Of a stretch of DNA of 64,000 bases, positions 19,721-30,558 are shown one piece after another. This DNA is from Photobacterium chitinilyticum (lineage in GTDB: Bacteria; Pseudomonadota; Gammaproteobacteria; Enterobacterales; Vibrionaceae). Within the stretch, counting starts at the first letter, position 1. The number at the start of each line of letters is the position of its first letter. A model generated the notes under the pieces. The model was not told the origin of the DNA. It was given only the letters and a program-made list of their open reading frames with translations, and searched no databases. Location: positions 310,001 to 374,000 of the forward strand of contig NZ_RJLM01000001.1 of assembly GCF_004104355.1 (NCBI RefSeq). The letters run 5' to 3'. The position numbers and the translations under genes are program-made.

Positions 19721-20063
19721 TACGTTTTATCCATTCGGATAAACAAAGGCTCAGCTTTGGCTGGGCCTTTTTATTGGGCGCGGTTTGTATGCTCTTAGCA
19801 TCTTTAGCTGTAACTGTCTGAAACAGACGCTGAGCTCCTCATTTCTGCTACTGTGAAGTAAGGGCAAGATGTTCGCCGGCGTTATTTTAGCTTATGATAG
19901 AAGGTAAGGCTGCAAAGAGCTTGTAATTGTTAATAGAAATGTTAATAGTTGTGCGATTGGGTTATTCAATGAATATTCACTTTAAGCATGTGGCGAGCTA
20001 TCCGGAACTGCCTGTTGATGAGTGAATTATAAGCAGGTTGTAAGGGTGGTTTTAGGTGGTAAC
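19721..20063. other. Intergenic stretch between icd and cspD
   Basis: It holds the icd terminator at its left end. The rest (about 290 nt) shows only an 18-codon frame without support. No RNA gene was recognised. Confidence 0.4.
19745..19773 (+). terminator. Terminator after icd
   Basis: An 11-bp stem (one T-G pair) around TTTG is followed by TTATT after a T-rich arm. Confidence 0.85.
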
Positions 20064-20087
20064 AAAAAAGGCGAGCAAGTGCTCACC
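20064..20087 (-). terminator. Terminator after cspD
   Basis: A GGTGAGCA/GCTCGCC-type stem on the minus strand is followed by six T. Confidence 0.8.
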
Positions 20088-20118
20088 TTAGAAGTTGATG
20101 TACAAAGTTGAAAGTGGA

Positions 20119-20340
20119 TTATTTTACCATTTCACCTTCGACAGGGACTATCTCTCTGGCATGGAACCCTTTAGGACCCGTCTCAACAGTATAGTTGACC
20201 TGCTGGCCAGCCTTGAGAGTTCGGTATCCATCCATCTGGATAGTTGAATAGTGTGCAAAAATATCGCCTTCGCCACTTTCTGGGCAGATAAAACCGAAGC
20301 CTTTTGCGTTATTGAACCATTTAACTGTACCTGTTGCCAT
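20119..20340 (-). CDS. cspD: Cold-shock-like protein CspD
   Basis: A 73-aa single cold-shock domain (E. coli CspD 74 aa). The RNA-binding motifs are KGFGFI (RNP1) and DIFAHYS (RNP2). Placement divergent from clpS-clpA is the standard arrangement and separates CspD from other Csp copies. In E. coli CspD is induced in stationary phase and inhibits replication by binding single-stranded DNA. The good ribosome site AGAGGGATG precedes the start. Confidence 0.93.
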   Translation of the reverse strand: MATGTVKWFNNAKGFGFICPESGEGDIFAHYSTIQMDGYRTLKAGQQVNYTVETGPKGFHAREIVPVEGEMVK

Positions 20341-20566
20341 GCTTTACATCCCTCTTTGCATTCAAGTTCCATTTTGCATCAGTGTGCCGTTCCTTTTTAC
20401 CACGACTTGCATACTAATGCTATTTTGATGCAGTTAATATCTACTACAGGTTACACTTTAGTAAAAAGAGCTAGACAGTCAAGTGCATATTATAACATTT
20501 TCATAAAATCCTTGTTTCTATGCAGATGATGTAGCAAGCGCTTGAACAAATGACTAAGATGAGATT

Positions 20567-20887
20567 ATGAGCAAGTTATATGAATGGATTATTCCTGAGT
20601 CTGACGTATTAGACGAGGAGGATACTCAGGTTAAGCCACCATCGATGTATAAAGTTATTTTGAACAATGATGATTACACACCGATGGATTTTGTGATAGA
20701 AGTGTTAAAGAAGTTCTTCTCCATGGATCTGGAGAAAGCCACACAGTTGATGCTTACTGTGCATTACGAAGGGAAAGCAGTATGTGGAACCTTTACCGCT
20801 GAAGTCGCCGAGACGAAGGTGGCACAAGTGATGATGTATGCAAGGGAGCATGAACATCCGCTACTGTGTACTAAGGAAAAAGCTTGA
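20567..20887 (+). CDS. clpS: ATP-dependent Clp protease adapter ClpS
   Basis: A 106-aa adapter (the same length as E. coli ClpS). It recognises N-degrons and hands them to ClpA. A flexible acidic N-terminal tail leads to the core [20 protein letters not shown], where the NDD-x-TPM-x-F block forms the pocket for the N-terminal residue. HYEGKAVCG supplies the conserved histidine. It is 47 bp ahead of clpA in the same direction. Confidence 0.96.
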   Translation: MSKLYEWIIPESDVLDEEDTQVKPPSMYKVILNNDDYTPMDFVIEVLKKFFSMDLEKATQLMLTVHYEGKAVCGTFTAEVAETKVAQVMMYAREHEHPLLCTKEKA

Positions 20888-20934
20888 ACTTTTTCCGGCA
20901 CACCATTTTGAGTGGTATTTAGGGGAGGTGCCTT

Positions 20935-23199
20935 ATGCTAAACAAAGAACTTGAAGCAAGTCTGAACGGTGCATTCGCAAGAGCAAGGGAAAAGCGCCAT
21001 GAATTTATGACCGTTGAGCATCTGCTCTTGGCATTGTTAGACAATGCAGCCGCCCAAGAGGCGCTGTTAGCTTGCCGAGCTGATCTTGATACATTACGCA
21101 AAGAGCTTGATTCCTTTATCGAGCAAACGACACCGCTGATCCCAGCTGATGATGAAAGCCGCGAGACCCAGCCTACGCTGAGTTTCCAGCGCGTGCTTCA
21201 GCGTGCTGTTTTCCATGTTCAGTCTTCTGGTCGAAGTGAAGTCACCGGTGCTAATGTACTGGTTGCCATTTTCAGCGAACAGGAATCTCATGCTGCCTAT
21301 CTACTGAAGAAGAGTGATATTAGCCGCCTTGATGTGGTTAACTTTATTTCCCACGGTACAGTCAAAGACAGTGACAATGATGACCTTAACGGTCCTGATG
21401 TCGGTGGTGACGAGCCGCGTGCCGAGCAGAGTTCAGAAGATAAGCTAGAGAATTTTGCAACAAACCTTAATCAGCTGGCGCGAGCTGGTGGTATCGATCC
21501 GCTAATCGGTCGAGATCATGAACTAGAGCGTACAGTACAGGTTCTGTGTCGTCGAAGAAAAAATAATCCACTGCTGGTGGGTGAGGCTGGTGTCGGTAAA
21601 ACGGCTATCGCAGAAGGCCTGGCATGGAGAATCGTTGAAGGCCAAGTGCCGGAAATTATCAAAGACTGTGTGATTTTCTCATTGGATATTGGTTCTTTGC
21701 TTGCAGGGACTAAATACCGTGGTGACTTCGAGAAGCGCTTTAAAGGCATTTTGAAGCAGCTAGAGAAAGAAGATCATGCGGTGCTATTTATCGATGAGAT
21801 CCACACTATCATCGGGGCTGGTGCAGCCTCTGGCGGTCAGGTCGATGCGGCGAACCTACTCAAACCACTGTTAAGCAGCGGTAAGATACGTTGTATGGGG
21901 TCGACGACCTACCAGGAATACAGCAATATCTTTGAGAAAGAACGTGCATTATCACGCCGTTTCCAAAAAATTGATATTGTCGAGCCATCATTGGACGATA
22001 CCACCAAAATCCTGATGGGGCTGAAGCCTAAATACGAAGCTCACCACGAGGTACGCTTTACCAATAAAGCCATCCGTGCTGCGGTAGAGCTTTCTGCAAA
22101 ATACATTAACGAGCGCCATTTGCCGGATAAAGCAATTGACGTGATTGACGAGGCGGGAGCGCGTTGCCGTTTGGCACCTGCAAGCCGTCGTAAGAAAACC
22201 GTTAATGTCAGTGACATCGAGGCAATGATTGCCAAGATGGCACGTATTCCGGAGAAATCGGTATCATCGAGTGATCGTGATGTACTGCAGAAACTGGACA
22301 GCAAGCTGAAAATGCTGGTATTTGGTCAGGATCCCGCTATCGATGTACTGACTGAAGCGATCAAGTTGAGCCGTGCAGGACTGGGGGCAGACAACAAGCC
22401 TGTTGGTTCCTTCCTGTTTGCTGGCCCGACAGGGGTCGGTAAGACTGAGGTGACAGTACAGTTGGCACGAACACTGGGTATCGAGCTATTACGTTTCGAT
22501 ATGTCCGAGTATATGGAGCGCCATACGGTGAGCCGTTTGATTGGTGCACCTCCTGGCTACGTAGGCTATGACCAAGGTGGTTTGCTGACAGATGCAGTGA
22601 TCAAAAATCCACATTCCGTCGTACTGCTGGATGAGATCGAAAAAGCTCATCCGGATGTATTCAACCTGTTGCTACAGGTAATGGATAACGGTACGTTGAC
22701 AGATAACAACGGTCGCAAAGCCGATTTCCGAAATGTGATTTTAGTTATGACGACAAATGCGGGTGTTAAAGAGACAGTACGCAAGTCAATTGGCTTAATT
22801 CAGCAGGACCACAGTCTAGATGCAATGTCGGAAATCAAACGAATCTTCACCCCTGAGTTCCGCAATCGTCTAGATGGTATTATTTGGTTCAACCATCTTG
22901 AAAAAGATGTCATTTCGCAAGTGGTTGATAAGTTTATCGTTGAATTGCAGGCACAGCTTGATGCCCGCGGTGTTTCGATGGAAGTATCATCTCAAGCACG
23001 CGAGTGGTTGGCTAATAAAGGATATGATAAAGCAATGGGTGCTCGTCCTATGGCACGTGTCATTCAAGATAATCTGAAAAAACCGATGGCGAATGAGCTT
23101 CTGTTTGGCTGTTTGGTTAACGGTGGTTCGGTGCGTGTCGATATTGTCAACGATGAACTGGACTTCCAGTTCAGCAGTGAAATGGAACCGGCTCACTAA
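20935..23199 (+). CDS. clpA: ATP-dependent Clp protease ATP-binding subunit ClpA
   Basis: A 754-aa AAA+ unfoldase (E. coli ClpA 758 aa) that feeds substrates into ClpP. The N domain (1-145) binds ClpS. D1 has Walker A GEAGVGKT near residue 216 and Walker B VLFIDEIH. D2 has Walker A GPTGVGKT near residue 498 and VVLLDEIEKAH. The ClpP-docking IGL loop is visible as RKSIGLIQQ near residue 620. AGGGGAGG precedes the start. The ClpS-ClpA pair acts with the Bpt and Aat transferases encoded 1-2 kb away. Confidence 0.97.
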   Translation: MLNKELEASLNGAFARAREKRHEFMTVEHLLLALLDNAAAQEALLACRADLDTLRKELDSFIEQTTPLIPADDESRETQPTLSFQRVLQRAVFHVQSSGRSEVTGANVLVAIFSEQESHAAYLLKKSDISRLDVVNFISHGTVKDSDNDDLNGPDVGGDEPRAEQSSEDKLENFATNLNQLARAGGIDPLIGRDHELERTVQVLCRRRKNNPLLVGEAGVGKTAIAEGLAWRIVEGQVPEIIKDCVIFSLDIGSLLAGTKYRGDFEKRFKGILKQLEKEDHAVLFIDEIHTIIGAGAASGGQVDAANLLKPLLSSGKIRCMGSTTYQEYSNIFEKERALSRRFQKIDIVEPSLDDTTKILMGLKPKYEAHHEVRFTNKAIRAAVELSAKYINERHLPDKAIDVIDEAGARCRLAPASRRKKTVNVSDIEAMIAKMARIPEKSVSSSDRDVLQKLDSKLKMLVFGQDPAIDVLTEAIKLSRAGLGADNKPVGSFLFAGPTGVGKTEVTVQLARTLGIELLRFDMSEYMERHTVSRLIGAPPGYVGYDQGGLLTDAVIKNPHSVVLLDEIEKAHPDVFNLLLQVMDNGTLTDNNGRKADFRNVILVMTTNAGVKETVRKSIGLIQQDHSLDAMSEIKRIFTPEFRNRLDGIIWFNHLEKDVISQVVDKFIVELQAQLDARGVSMEVSSQAREWLANKGYDKAMGARPMARVIQDNLKKPMANELLFGCLVNGGSVRVDIVNDELDFQFSSEMEPAH

Positions 23200-23219
23200 T
23201 TGTTAGTGTTCTGATTGTA

Positions 23220-23249
23220 AAAGAACCGCCATAACGGCGGTTCTTTTTA
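23220..23249 (+). terminator. Terminator after clpA
   Basis: A 10-bp AAGAACCGCC stem with a 5-nt loop ends in a T-rich arm and TTTTT. Confidence 0.9.
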
Positions 23250-23259
23250 TGCGTAATAA

Positions 23260-23290
23260 AATAAAACCCGACACATGGTCGGGTTTTATT
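23260..23290. terminator. Bidirectional terminator between clpA and infA
   Basis: A perfect 13-bp stem (AATAAAACCCGAC) with a 5-nt loop. Its A/T-rich ends supply a T-tract on both strands, serving mainly the minus-strand infA. Confidence 0.85.
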
Positions 23291-23314
23291 TGCATTCTTT
23301 AATCTTGGTTAAGA

Positions 23315-23542
<228 letters not shown>

Positions 23543-23729
23543 TTAGGCTACCAGCCATGCTTCTGATCGGGCCGGATAATGCCTTGAAACTGTTTGAGTG
23601 TAAAGTTTAGGTCGCAATTTTACCCTTGCCGCTACCCTTTGTCAGCTATTGTGACGTATTAAAACGTATTTTCTCGGTTTTTATCAGGTTCTGAGACGAA
23701 TCAGAGCGCTAATATAGATAATCGGTGGC

Positions 23730-24428
23730 TTATTTCCAGCAACCGTTAACCAGTTTCTGATAGGGCTTAAAGCGAACTTTGTAGTTCATGGCCTGGCAGC
23801 GATCTATCTGATAACCGGGATATAACCATTTTCTGCCGGTTTGCTCGCCGTGTTGAATCTGGTATAGCACACAGAGAGTACCGAGGGAGAGCACTGAATC
23901 TGGCTCAAAGAAGCTGTAGACCGCGCTGAGTGCATCGTCGAATACATCGGTCACGGCAACAGCAATCAGGGCGTCTCCATCATAGACGTGTAAAAACAGC
24001 GTATCCATCCATTCTGCTGTACAAAAATCAAAGAACTGTTCTTTGTTCGCTGGGTACATTGTCCCCCCAGAATGCCTGAGCCGGATATATTTCTCGTAGA
24101 GAATGAACCAGTTACTATCGAGTTCGGACTTAAACTCCCAGCGCAATGCTTTCATCTGGTTCAGTTGACGCTTCTGGCTTTTCGACGGTGTAAACTGTTC
24201 ACAATCAATTCGTAGCGGAGTACAGGCCTGACAGTACTTGCACATTGGTCGATATACCGCGTTGCCACTGCGACGGTAGCCAGAAGCAATCAGCACACCA
24301 TAACCTGATGGTGCCAGCCATTGGTGGTCCATGACCACGCCAAGCTGTTCTTGTTCATCTGGCAAGTAGTTACACTCCGATGTAGGTGTCAGGCCTATTC
24401 GTAGCGAAAGTTTATTATAGCTGGTCAT
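23730..24428 (-). CDS. bpt: Aspartate/glutamate leucyltransferase Bpt (Ate-like)
   Basis: A 232-aa aminoacyl-tRNA-protein transferase with an Ate fold. The Vibrio vulnificus Bpt protein adds leucine to N-terminal Asp or Glu, creating N-degrons for ClpS. The start at 24428 (MTSYNKLSLRIGLTPTSECN) is preferred to an in-frame extension into aat. The N-terminal ATE domain has the cysteine cluster YRPMCKYCQACTPLRID; the C-terminal domain has SVLSLGTLCVLYQIQ and YPGYQIDRC. It starts 4 bp after the aat stop, so the two are one operon. Confidence 0.93.
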   Translation of the reverse strand: MTSYNKLSLRIGLTPTSECNYLPDEQEQLGVVMDHQWLAPSGYGVLIASGYRRSGNAVYRPMCKYCQACTPLRIDCEQFTPSKSQKRQLNQMKALRWEFKSELDSNWFILYEKYIRLRHSGGTMYPANKEQFFDFCTAEWMDTLFLHVYDGDALIAVAVTDVFDDALSAVYSFFEPDSVLSLGTLCVLYQIQHGEQTGRKWLYPGYQIDRCQAMNYKVRFKPYQKLVNGCWK

Positions 24429-24432
24429 TAGT

Positions 24433-25137
24433 CTACTGGTGCAGCTCCCGCGGTTGGTAACAGCCTTCTTCAAGTATGGCATCTCTTTGCAATTGCAAGA
24501 ACTGCATAAATGGAGATCGCTCAATCTCAACCGCACCTAGCGAGGCCAGGTGGTCGTTCATGATCTGGCAGTCGATTAAGGTGCCGCCATGGGCACTAAA
24601 ATGTTGGCAGAAGAACCACAGGGCAATTTTAGAGGCGTTATCGGCCAGTGAAAACATCGATTCACCGCAAAACACGGTGCCTACTTGAACCCCGTAGAGT
24701 CCGCCGACAAGGTTGCCGTTCAGCCATACTTCGACAGAGTGGCAATGGCCGAGGTTGTGCATTAGCTGGTACGCTTGCATCATATCGGCGGTGATCCAGG
24801 TTTCTGTAGGGCCACGGCTGTCGGCGCACTGGCGAATAACATCGTGACAGGCTTGGTTCAGTGTGACTTGATACCCTGACTTGCGGAAGAATTTGCGTAA
24901 ACTTTTGCTTGGCCTGAATTTATCAGGAAGAAAAACAGCACGCGGAGCAGGACTCCACCAGAGGATCGGCTCTCCTTCTGAGTACCAGGGAAAAATACCT
25001 TGGCGATAAGCCGAGACTAGACGCTCTGGGCGTAGGTCGCCGCCAAACGCCAGTAACCCATTGGGATCGTCAAGCGCTGTCTCTGCCACAGGAAAGTGTG
25101 TATTGACCGGATCAAGCTCCGGCAGATAAATAGCCAT
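24433..25137 (-). CDS. aat: Leucyl/phenylalanyl-tRNA-protein transferase
   Basis: A 234-aa enzyme, identical in length to E. coli Aat. It adds Leu or Phe to proteins with N-terminal Lys or Arg, marking them for ClpS-ClpAP. GLLAFGGDLRPERLVSAYRQGIFPWY and PILWWSPAPRAVF are family signatures; VEVWLNGNLVGGLYGVQVG and GESMFSLADNASKIAL form the GNAT-like core. It is the first gene of aat-bpt. Confidence 0.96.
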   Translation of the reverse strand: MAIYLPELDPVNTHFPVAETALDDPNGLLAFGGDLRPERLVSAYRQGIFPWYSEGEPILWWSPAPRAVFLPDKFRPSKSLRKFFRKSGYQVTLNQACHDVIRQCADSRGPTETWITADMMQAYQLMHNLGHCHSVEVWLNGNLVGGLYGVQVGTVFCGESMFSLADNASKIALWFFCQHFSAHGGTLIDCQIMNDHLASLGAVEIERSPFMQFLQLQRDAILEEGCYQPRELHQ

Positions 25138-25211
25138 AAATACTGTAGTCGTGGGTGCTTTAAATAAGAATGAATAAAATAGGTATTAGTTACCACCATT
25201 GAGGAAATTAT

Positions 25212-25673
25212 ATGATGAGAAAGTTCTTAATGTTACTGCTATTGCTTCCTCTTGTGGCGACAGCAGCTCCTTATAATCGTAATGAGGCACGTACTGTCAA
25301 CAAAATCGTGTTTGGTGACGTGGATTCTGTACGTTATATCTCACATCAAGAAGTGATTAATTCCCAACGCAATGGCTGGGAAACTCTGCTCGGAGGTGTG
25401 GTCGGGGGATTGATTGGTAATCAATTTGGTGGCGGCACAGGCCGTGAAGTCGCTACTGCCGTCGGTGTTGTTGCCGGCGCCGGTATTGCTCATACCCGCC
25501 AGCCAAATCAAAAAGTGATCGATTATCGTTTAGTTGAGTTGCTGATCAAAGCCGAGGATGGCAGGTTGATTGATGTGATTCAGGATGTCGACCAGCAAAT
25601 GATCTTCCAGCGCGGCGATAGTGTGCGGATCCTCTATTTTGACGATGGCGTGCGGGTGGATAAGGCTTTTTAA
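25212..25673 (+). CDS. Glycine-zipper exported protein
   Basis: A 153-aa exported protein. Residues 1-18 are a signal peptide (FLMLLLLLPLVATAA). Residues 57-92 form a glycine-zipper 2TM segment (LLGGVVGGLIGNQFGGGTGR, then VVAGAGIAHT), as in SlyB and Rickettsia 17-kDa antigen proteins. There is no lipobox cysteine, so it is not an obvious lipoprotein. The C-terminal beta-rich part (MIFQRGDSVRILYFDDGVRV) is typical. Function unknown; the family sits in or under the outer membrane. It ends at a strong bidirectional terminator facing cydC. Confidence 0.85.
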   Translation: MMRKFLMLLLLLPLVATAAPYNRNEARTVNKIVFGDVDSVRYISHQEVINSQRNGWETLLGGVVGGLIGNQFGGGTGREVATAVGVVAGAGIAHTRQPNQKVIDYRLVELLIKAEDGRLIDVIQDVDQQMIFQRGDSVRILYFDDGVRVDKAF

Positions 25674-25715
25674 CCGCGAGTTTTGAGGGGAGAATGTCGC
25701 GTGAAAGCAGGCAAA

Positions 25716-25751
25716 AAATAAAGCGAGAGGTTTTCACCTCTCGCTTTATTT
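25716..25751. terminator. Bidirectional terminator between convergent genes
   Basis: A perfect 15-bp stem (AAATAAAGCGAGAGG) with a 6-nt loop, with A/T-rich ends on both sides. Confidence 0.9.
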
Positions 25752-25767
25752 ATCTCGATACTAGTTT

Positions 25768-27489
25768 CTAGATCCGATTGCAAAGCTCGGCGTAGCGGCC
25801 GCCTGTGGCTAGTAGCTCATCATGTTTGCCGCGTTCTATAATTTCCCCTTCATCCATCAGGCAAATTTGATCCATTTGATCCAAACCTACAAGACGGTGG
25901 GTGATGAACAATACGGTTTTGTCCTTCGCATGTTCAATCAGCAACGAGATGATCTGCTGTTCAGTGCGGCGATCCAGCCCTTCGGTCGGTTCATCCATAA
26001 GCAAAATCGGGGCGTCATGAAGCAGAGCACGGGCAATACCGATTCGGCGGCGTTCGCCTCCCGATATCTGACGGCCACCTTCTCCCAGCCAGGCATCCAA
26101 GCCCTTGCCTTCAAGCAGTGACACAAGGCCAACTTTTTCCAGTACGTCCCTGAACTCGTCGTCAGAGCCTTCTGGCTTGGCGAGAACCAGGTTTTCTCGT
26201 AGTGACCCGTTGAAGACATCGACTCTCTGGCTGACGACCGTGATAGCCTTGCGCAGTGACTCTTCACGCCATGATGGCAGAGCAATACCATCAATACTGA
26301 TACTACCTTGCTGCGGATCCCAGTTACGGGTTAGTAGCTGCAGCAGTGTTGATTTACCACAGCCGGTGCGGCCAAGAAGTGCCAGCTTTTCGCCTTTTTT
26401 CAGGTCAACAGATACATTCTTCAATACCGGTTCATCGCTACCATAGTAGGTGTAGCTGATATCGCTAATATTTATATGACCGTTAACCTGGGCGTGATGG
26501 CCATTTGGATCAAATGGCGTATCTGGTGTCGCTTCAATAATTTCATTCAAGCGACGGGCAGACGTCAGTGTCTGACCAAGGTATTGGAAGGCACCGGCAA
26601 CAGGCATCATCATCTCGAAACTTGCCATGGTGGCAAAGGCGACCATGGCAATGAACGGATCGGGTGCTGCACCGCCGATACCGTCTGCTGCAATCCAGGT
26701 GATCAGAACCAGTGTCCAGCTCGTTGCCGCCATCAGGATGGCATTGGCAAAGCCGGTCAGGCTGGCCATTTTGCGTTGTGCTGCCAGCAAAGCATCTTGC
26801 TCGGCAATGGCTTGTTCGCGGTAGCGATCCTCGGCATTGAACAATAGCAGCTCGGCATGCCCCTGAATCCAATCAAGCAGTTTTATCCGGTAATTTGCCT
26901 TGGCATAGGTCAGCGCCTCACCATTGGTTTTACCCAAGCGGTAGAACAGTACAGGCAAGGCGAGCATCAGAGTTAGTAAAATGAAGCCTAGTGTCAGACC
27001 GATAACGAGATCAAACCAAGCCAGGAAACCGGTAATGGCAAGCAGGCCAATAACACCGATCACCAGCGGGCTGACAAGACGCAGGTAGACATGATCCATG
27101 GCATCGACATCGGCAACCAGACGGTTAAGCAGATCGGCATCACGGAGGTTTGCCTGACGGCCAGGGATCAGTGGCGTTAGTTTGCGAAAGAAGAATAGAC
27201 GTAAATCCGCAAGTAGCTTAAAGGTGGCATTGTGACTGACCACACGTTCGCCCCAGCGACCAGCGGTACGTGCCATCGAGAAACCTCTGACACCGGCTCC
27301 CGGTAGCATGTAGTTGAAGGTTTCCCTCGCAATGGTCAGGCCGGCTACGGCGGAGGCGGCGATAAACCAGCCTGAAAGCGTCAGCAGGCTAAGCGCTGAT
27401 AACAAGGTGGCCAAGCCAAGTAGCATACCTAAGGTTAGGCCGAACCAGTGTTTGCGATAAAGCTTTAGGTAAGGGATTAAATCACGCAT
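25768..27489 (-). CDS. cydC: Heterodimeric cysteine/glutathione ABC exporter, CydC
   Basis: A 573-aa inner-membrane ABC exporter half, the same length as E. coli CydC. With CydD it exports cysteine and glutathione to the periplasm and is needed for cytochrome bd and c assembly. Six N-terminal membrane helices (to about 300) are followed by the nucleotide-binding domain: Walker A LLGRTGCGKSTLLQ, signature ISGGERRRIG, Walker B ILLMDEPTEGLD and H-loop ITHRL. Its start overlaps the cydD end by 8 bp. The hexahaem protein at 60.6-63.5 kb would need such haem-maturation support. Confidence 0.95.
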   Translation of the reverse strand: MRDLIPYLKLYRKHWFGLTLGMLLGLATLLSALSLLTLSGWFIAASAVAGLTIARETFNYMLPGAGVRGFSMARTAGRWGERVVSHNATFKLLADLRLFFFRKLTPLIPGRQANLRDADLLNRLVADVDAMDHVYLRLVSPLVIGVIGLLAITGFLAWFDLVIGLTLGFILLTLMLALPVLFYRLGKTNGEALTYAKANYRIKLLDWIQGHAELLLFNAEDRYREQAIAEQDALLAAQRKMASLTGFANAILMAATSWTLVLITWIAADGIGGAAPDPFIAMVAFATMASFEMMMPVAGAFQYLGQTLTSARRLNEIIEATPDTPFDPNGHHAQVNGHINISDISYTYYGSDEPVLKNVSVDLKKGEKLALLGRTGCGKSTLLQLLTRNWDPQQGSISIDGIALPSWREESLRKAITVVSQRVDVFNGSLRENLVLAKPEGSDDEFRDVLEKVGLVSLLEGKGLDAWLGEGGRQISGGERRRIGIARALLHDAPILLMDEPTEGLDRRTEQQIISLLIEHAKDKTVLFITHRLVGLDQMDQICLMDEGEIIERGKHDELLATGGRYAELCNRI

Positions 27490-29254
27490 CGAGATCCCTC
27501 TTGTCTGTGTGAGCGAGCATATCGGCCAGAAGGCCCTGCTGGCGAATGTGATCGAAGTGACCGTTCTGTACCAGTTTGCCGTTTTCTAGCACCAGTACGC
27601 GATCCATAGCTGTCAATTGGTCGAGACGGTGACTGACCATCAGGGTGGTTTGCTCTTTTACTGCCATTGCGAGACTTTCCAATACCAAGTGCTCACTGTT
27701 GGCATCGAGACTGGCTGTGGGTTCGTCCAGCAACCAGAAGGCACCGTTTTGCAACATGGCACGAGCCACAGCGATACGCTGGGCCTGACCGACTGACAGG
27801 CCGCCGGAGCGATCACCGACTTGATGATCGTAACCTTTTTCCAAGCGGCTAATAAACTCATCGGCATATGCCTGCTGTGCGACCTGGGTAACATGGTCAT
27901 CGGTAGCCAGCGGGTTGCCAAGGGTAATGTTGTCACGAACCGTACCGTGTACCAGCAGCGGGTTTTGGCCCACCCAGCTGATAGTCTGGCGCCATTCGCT
28001 ATGGTCTAGCTGCTTGAGTTCGACGCCGTTGATTTTCAGGCTACCGCGATAGGGGAGGAAACCGAGTAGTGCATTGAGCAGGCTGGTTTTACCGGCACCG
28101 CTTGGGCCGACAAGAGCAACTTGTTCATGGGCCTGAATATCAAAGCTGAGCGGGCCTGCCAGTACCTGACCTTGAGGACTCAGCACCTCCAAGTCCCTAA
28201 CACTAATGTGAATGGTTTCCGGTGAAGGGAGCTCCTCGTCACCCTGAGCCATTTCATCGGCTTCCGCATTGAGGAACTCGACAATCGACTCGGCAGCACC
28301 AATTGCTTGGGCTTTGGCATGGTAGAAAGTCCCCAAATCACGCAGTGGCTGATAAAACTCAGGCGCCAGCACGAGAACAAACAAACCGGTAAATAGCGAA
28401 AGCGGTACGCCGTAGTTGCCAAAGTTCAGCTCACCGATGAAGGCGAAGCCAAAATAGACAGCAACGATTGCGACTGAAATGGCCGAGAAAAACTCCAGAA
28501 CTGCTGAGGAGAGGAAGGCTAATCTCAATACTTCCATCGTACGTTTACGCAGAATATGAGAAGCCGCATGTAGGTTATCTGCTTCGGCTTCTGCGCGGCT
28601 AAACAGGCGAAGGGTTGATAACCCCTGCAGGCGGTCATAAAAGTGGCCTGAAAGGCGTTGTAGGGCTTTAAAGTTGCGTCGGTTAGCATCTGCCGCACCT
28701 AAACCGACCAATGCCATAAAAATCGGCACTAGCGGGGCGGTGATCAGGAAGATCAGGCCTGCTGCCCAGTTTAGCGGGAATACGGCAAACAGGATGACGA
28801 GCGGAACCAGTACCGCAATAGACATCTGCGGAATATAGCGTGCGAAGAAGTCCTGCATTTCTTCGACCTGCTCAAGTACCAAGCTGGCCCAGGTACCGGC
28901 CGGTTTACCCTTGATGTAAGCAGGACCAAGGTTATGAAGACGATTGAGGATCAGTTGGCGAATATGCAGACGAATTTGTTCGCCACAACGATACCCGAAT
29001 ATCTCCCGTCCCCAACTGCAGCCAGCGCGCAGGCCGACAATCAGGATCAGGCCGATGAAACTATCAACCAGTTCATACTTGTCTGTATGTTCGATGATCA
29101 GTTGATGGAGAATATGTGCGAGTAGCGCAGCTTGACCGACTAATAGCACCCCTGAAAGGAACCCAAGCCCGATGCTGAGCATCAGCCAGCGTTTGGCGAG
29201 CTTGCTTTGTGACTTTAACCACTTGGTCAAGTCGCGTTGTAATTGTTTGTCCAT
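27482..29254 (-). CDS. cydD: Heterodimeric cysteine/glutathione ABC exporter, CydD
   Basis: A 590-aa ABC exporter half (E. coli CydD 588 aa), partner of CydC. The membrane domain covers about residues 20-320. The ATPase domain has Walker A LVGPSGAGKTSLL, signature LSVGQAQRIAVARA, Walker B FWLLDEPTASLD and H-loop VSHRL. Gene order trxB-cydD-cydC is as in E. coli. Confidence 0.95.
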   Translation of the reverse strand: MDKQLQRDLTKWLKSQSKLAKRWLMLSIGLGFLSGVLLVGQAALLAHILHQLIIEHTDKYELVDSFIGLILIVGLRAGCSWGREIFGYRCGEQIRLHIRQLILNRLHNLGPAYIKGKPAGTWASLVLEQVEEMQDFFARYIPQMSIAVLVPLVILFAVFPLNWAAGLIFLITAPLVPIFMALVGLGAADANRRNFKALQRLSGHFYDRLQGLSTLRLFSRAEAEADNLHAASHILRKRTMEVLRLAFLSSAVLEFFSAISVAIVAVYFGFAFIGELNFGNYGVPLSLFTGLFVLVLAPEFYQPLRDLGTFYHAKAQAIGAAESIVEFLNAEADEMAQGDEELPSPETIHISVRDLEVLSPQGQVLAGPLSFDIQAHEQVALVGPSGAGKTSLLNALLGFLPYRGSLKINGVELKQLDHSEWRQTISWVGQNPLLVHGTVRDNITLGNPLATDDHVTQVAQQAYADEFISRLEKGYDHQVGDRSGGLSVGQAQRIAVARAMLQNGAFWLLDEPTASLDANSEHLVLESLAMAVKEQTTLMVSHRLDQLTAMDRVLVLENGKLVQNGHFDHIRQQGLLADMLAHTDKRDLDA

Positions 29255-29336
29255 AAGATATCTTGAGCTGCAAGTTGCAATGAGCAGAAATGTAGAAGGC
29301 TAAAATAGCCGCTACATTGGTAGCGGCCGAATTTGA

Positions 29337-30383
<1,047 letters not shown>

Positions 30384-30453
30384 TTAAGCGCCTAGATTGT
30401 CTTTATAGATAGAGGCCATCTTGTCTGCGGTCTTGTTGAGAATGGGAAAATGT

Positions 30454-30490
30454 CCTTATTGAGAAGTGGTAACCTCGCTTCCCAATAAGG
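30454..30490 (-). terminator. Hairpin after ald
   Basis: CCTTATTG and CAATAAGG form the base of an interrupted stem with an inner GAAG/CTTC pair. The minus-strand tail is only moderately T-rich (ACATTTTCCC). Likely the ald terminator. Confidence 0.5.
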
Positions 30491-30558
30491 AATGATTATG
30501 CCTTATGATAGTTTCGACTTGCTTATTTCAGCTGGTTCTAATAAATGAGTCGCATATT

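Noticed and set aside
23200-23314. serW tRNA gene expected between clpA and infA from E. coli order
   Set aside because: The gap is only 115 bp and is filled by two terminator hairpins.
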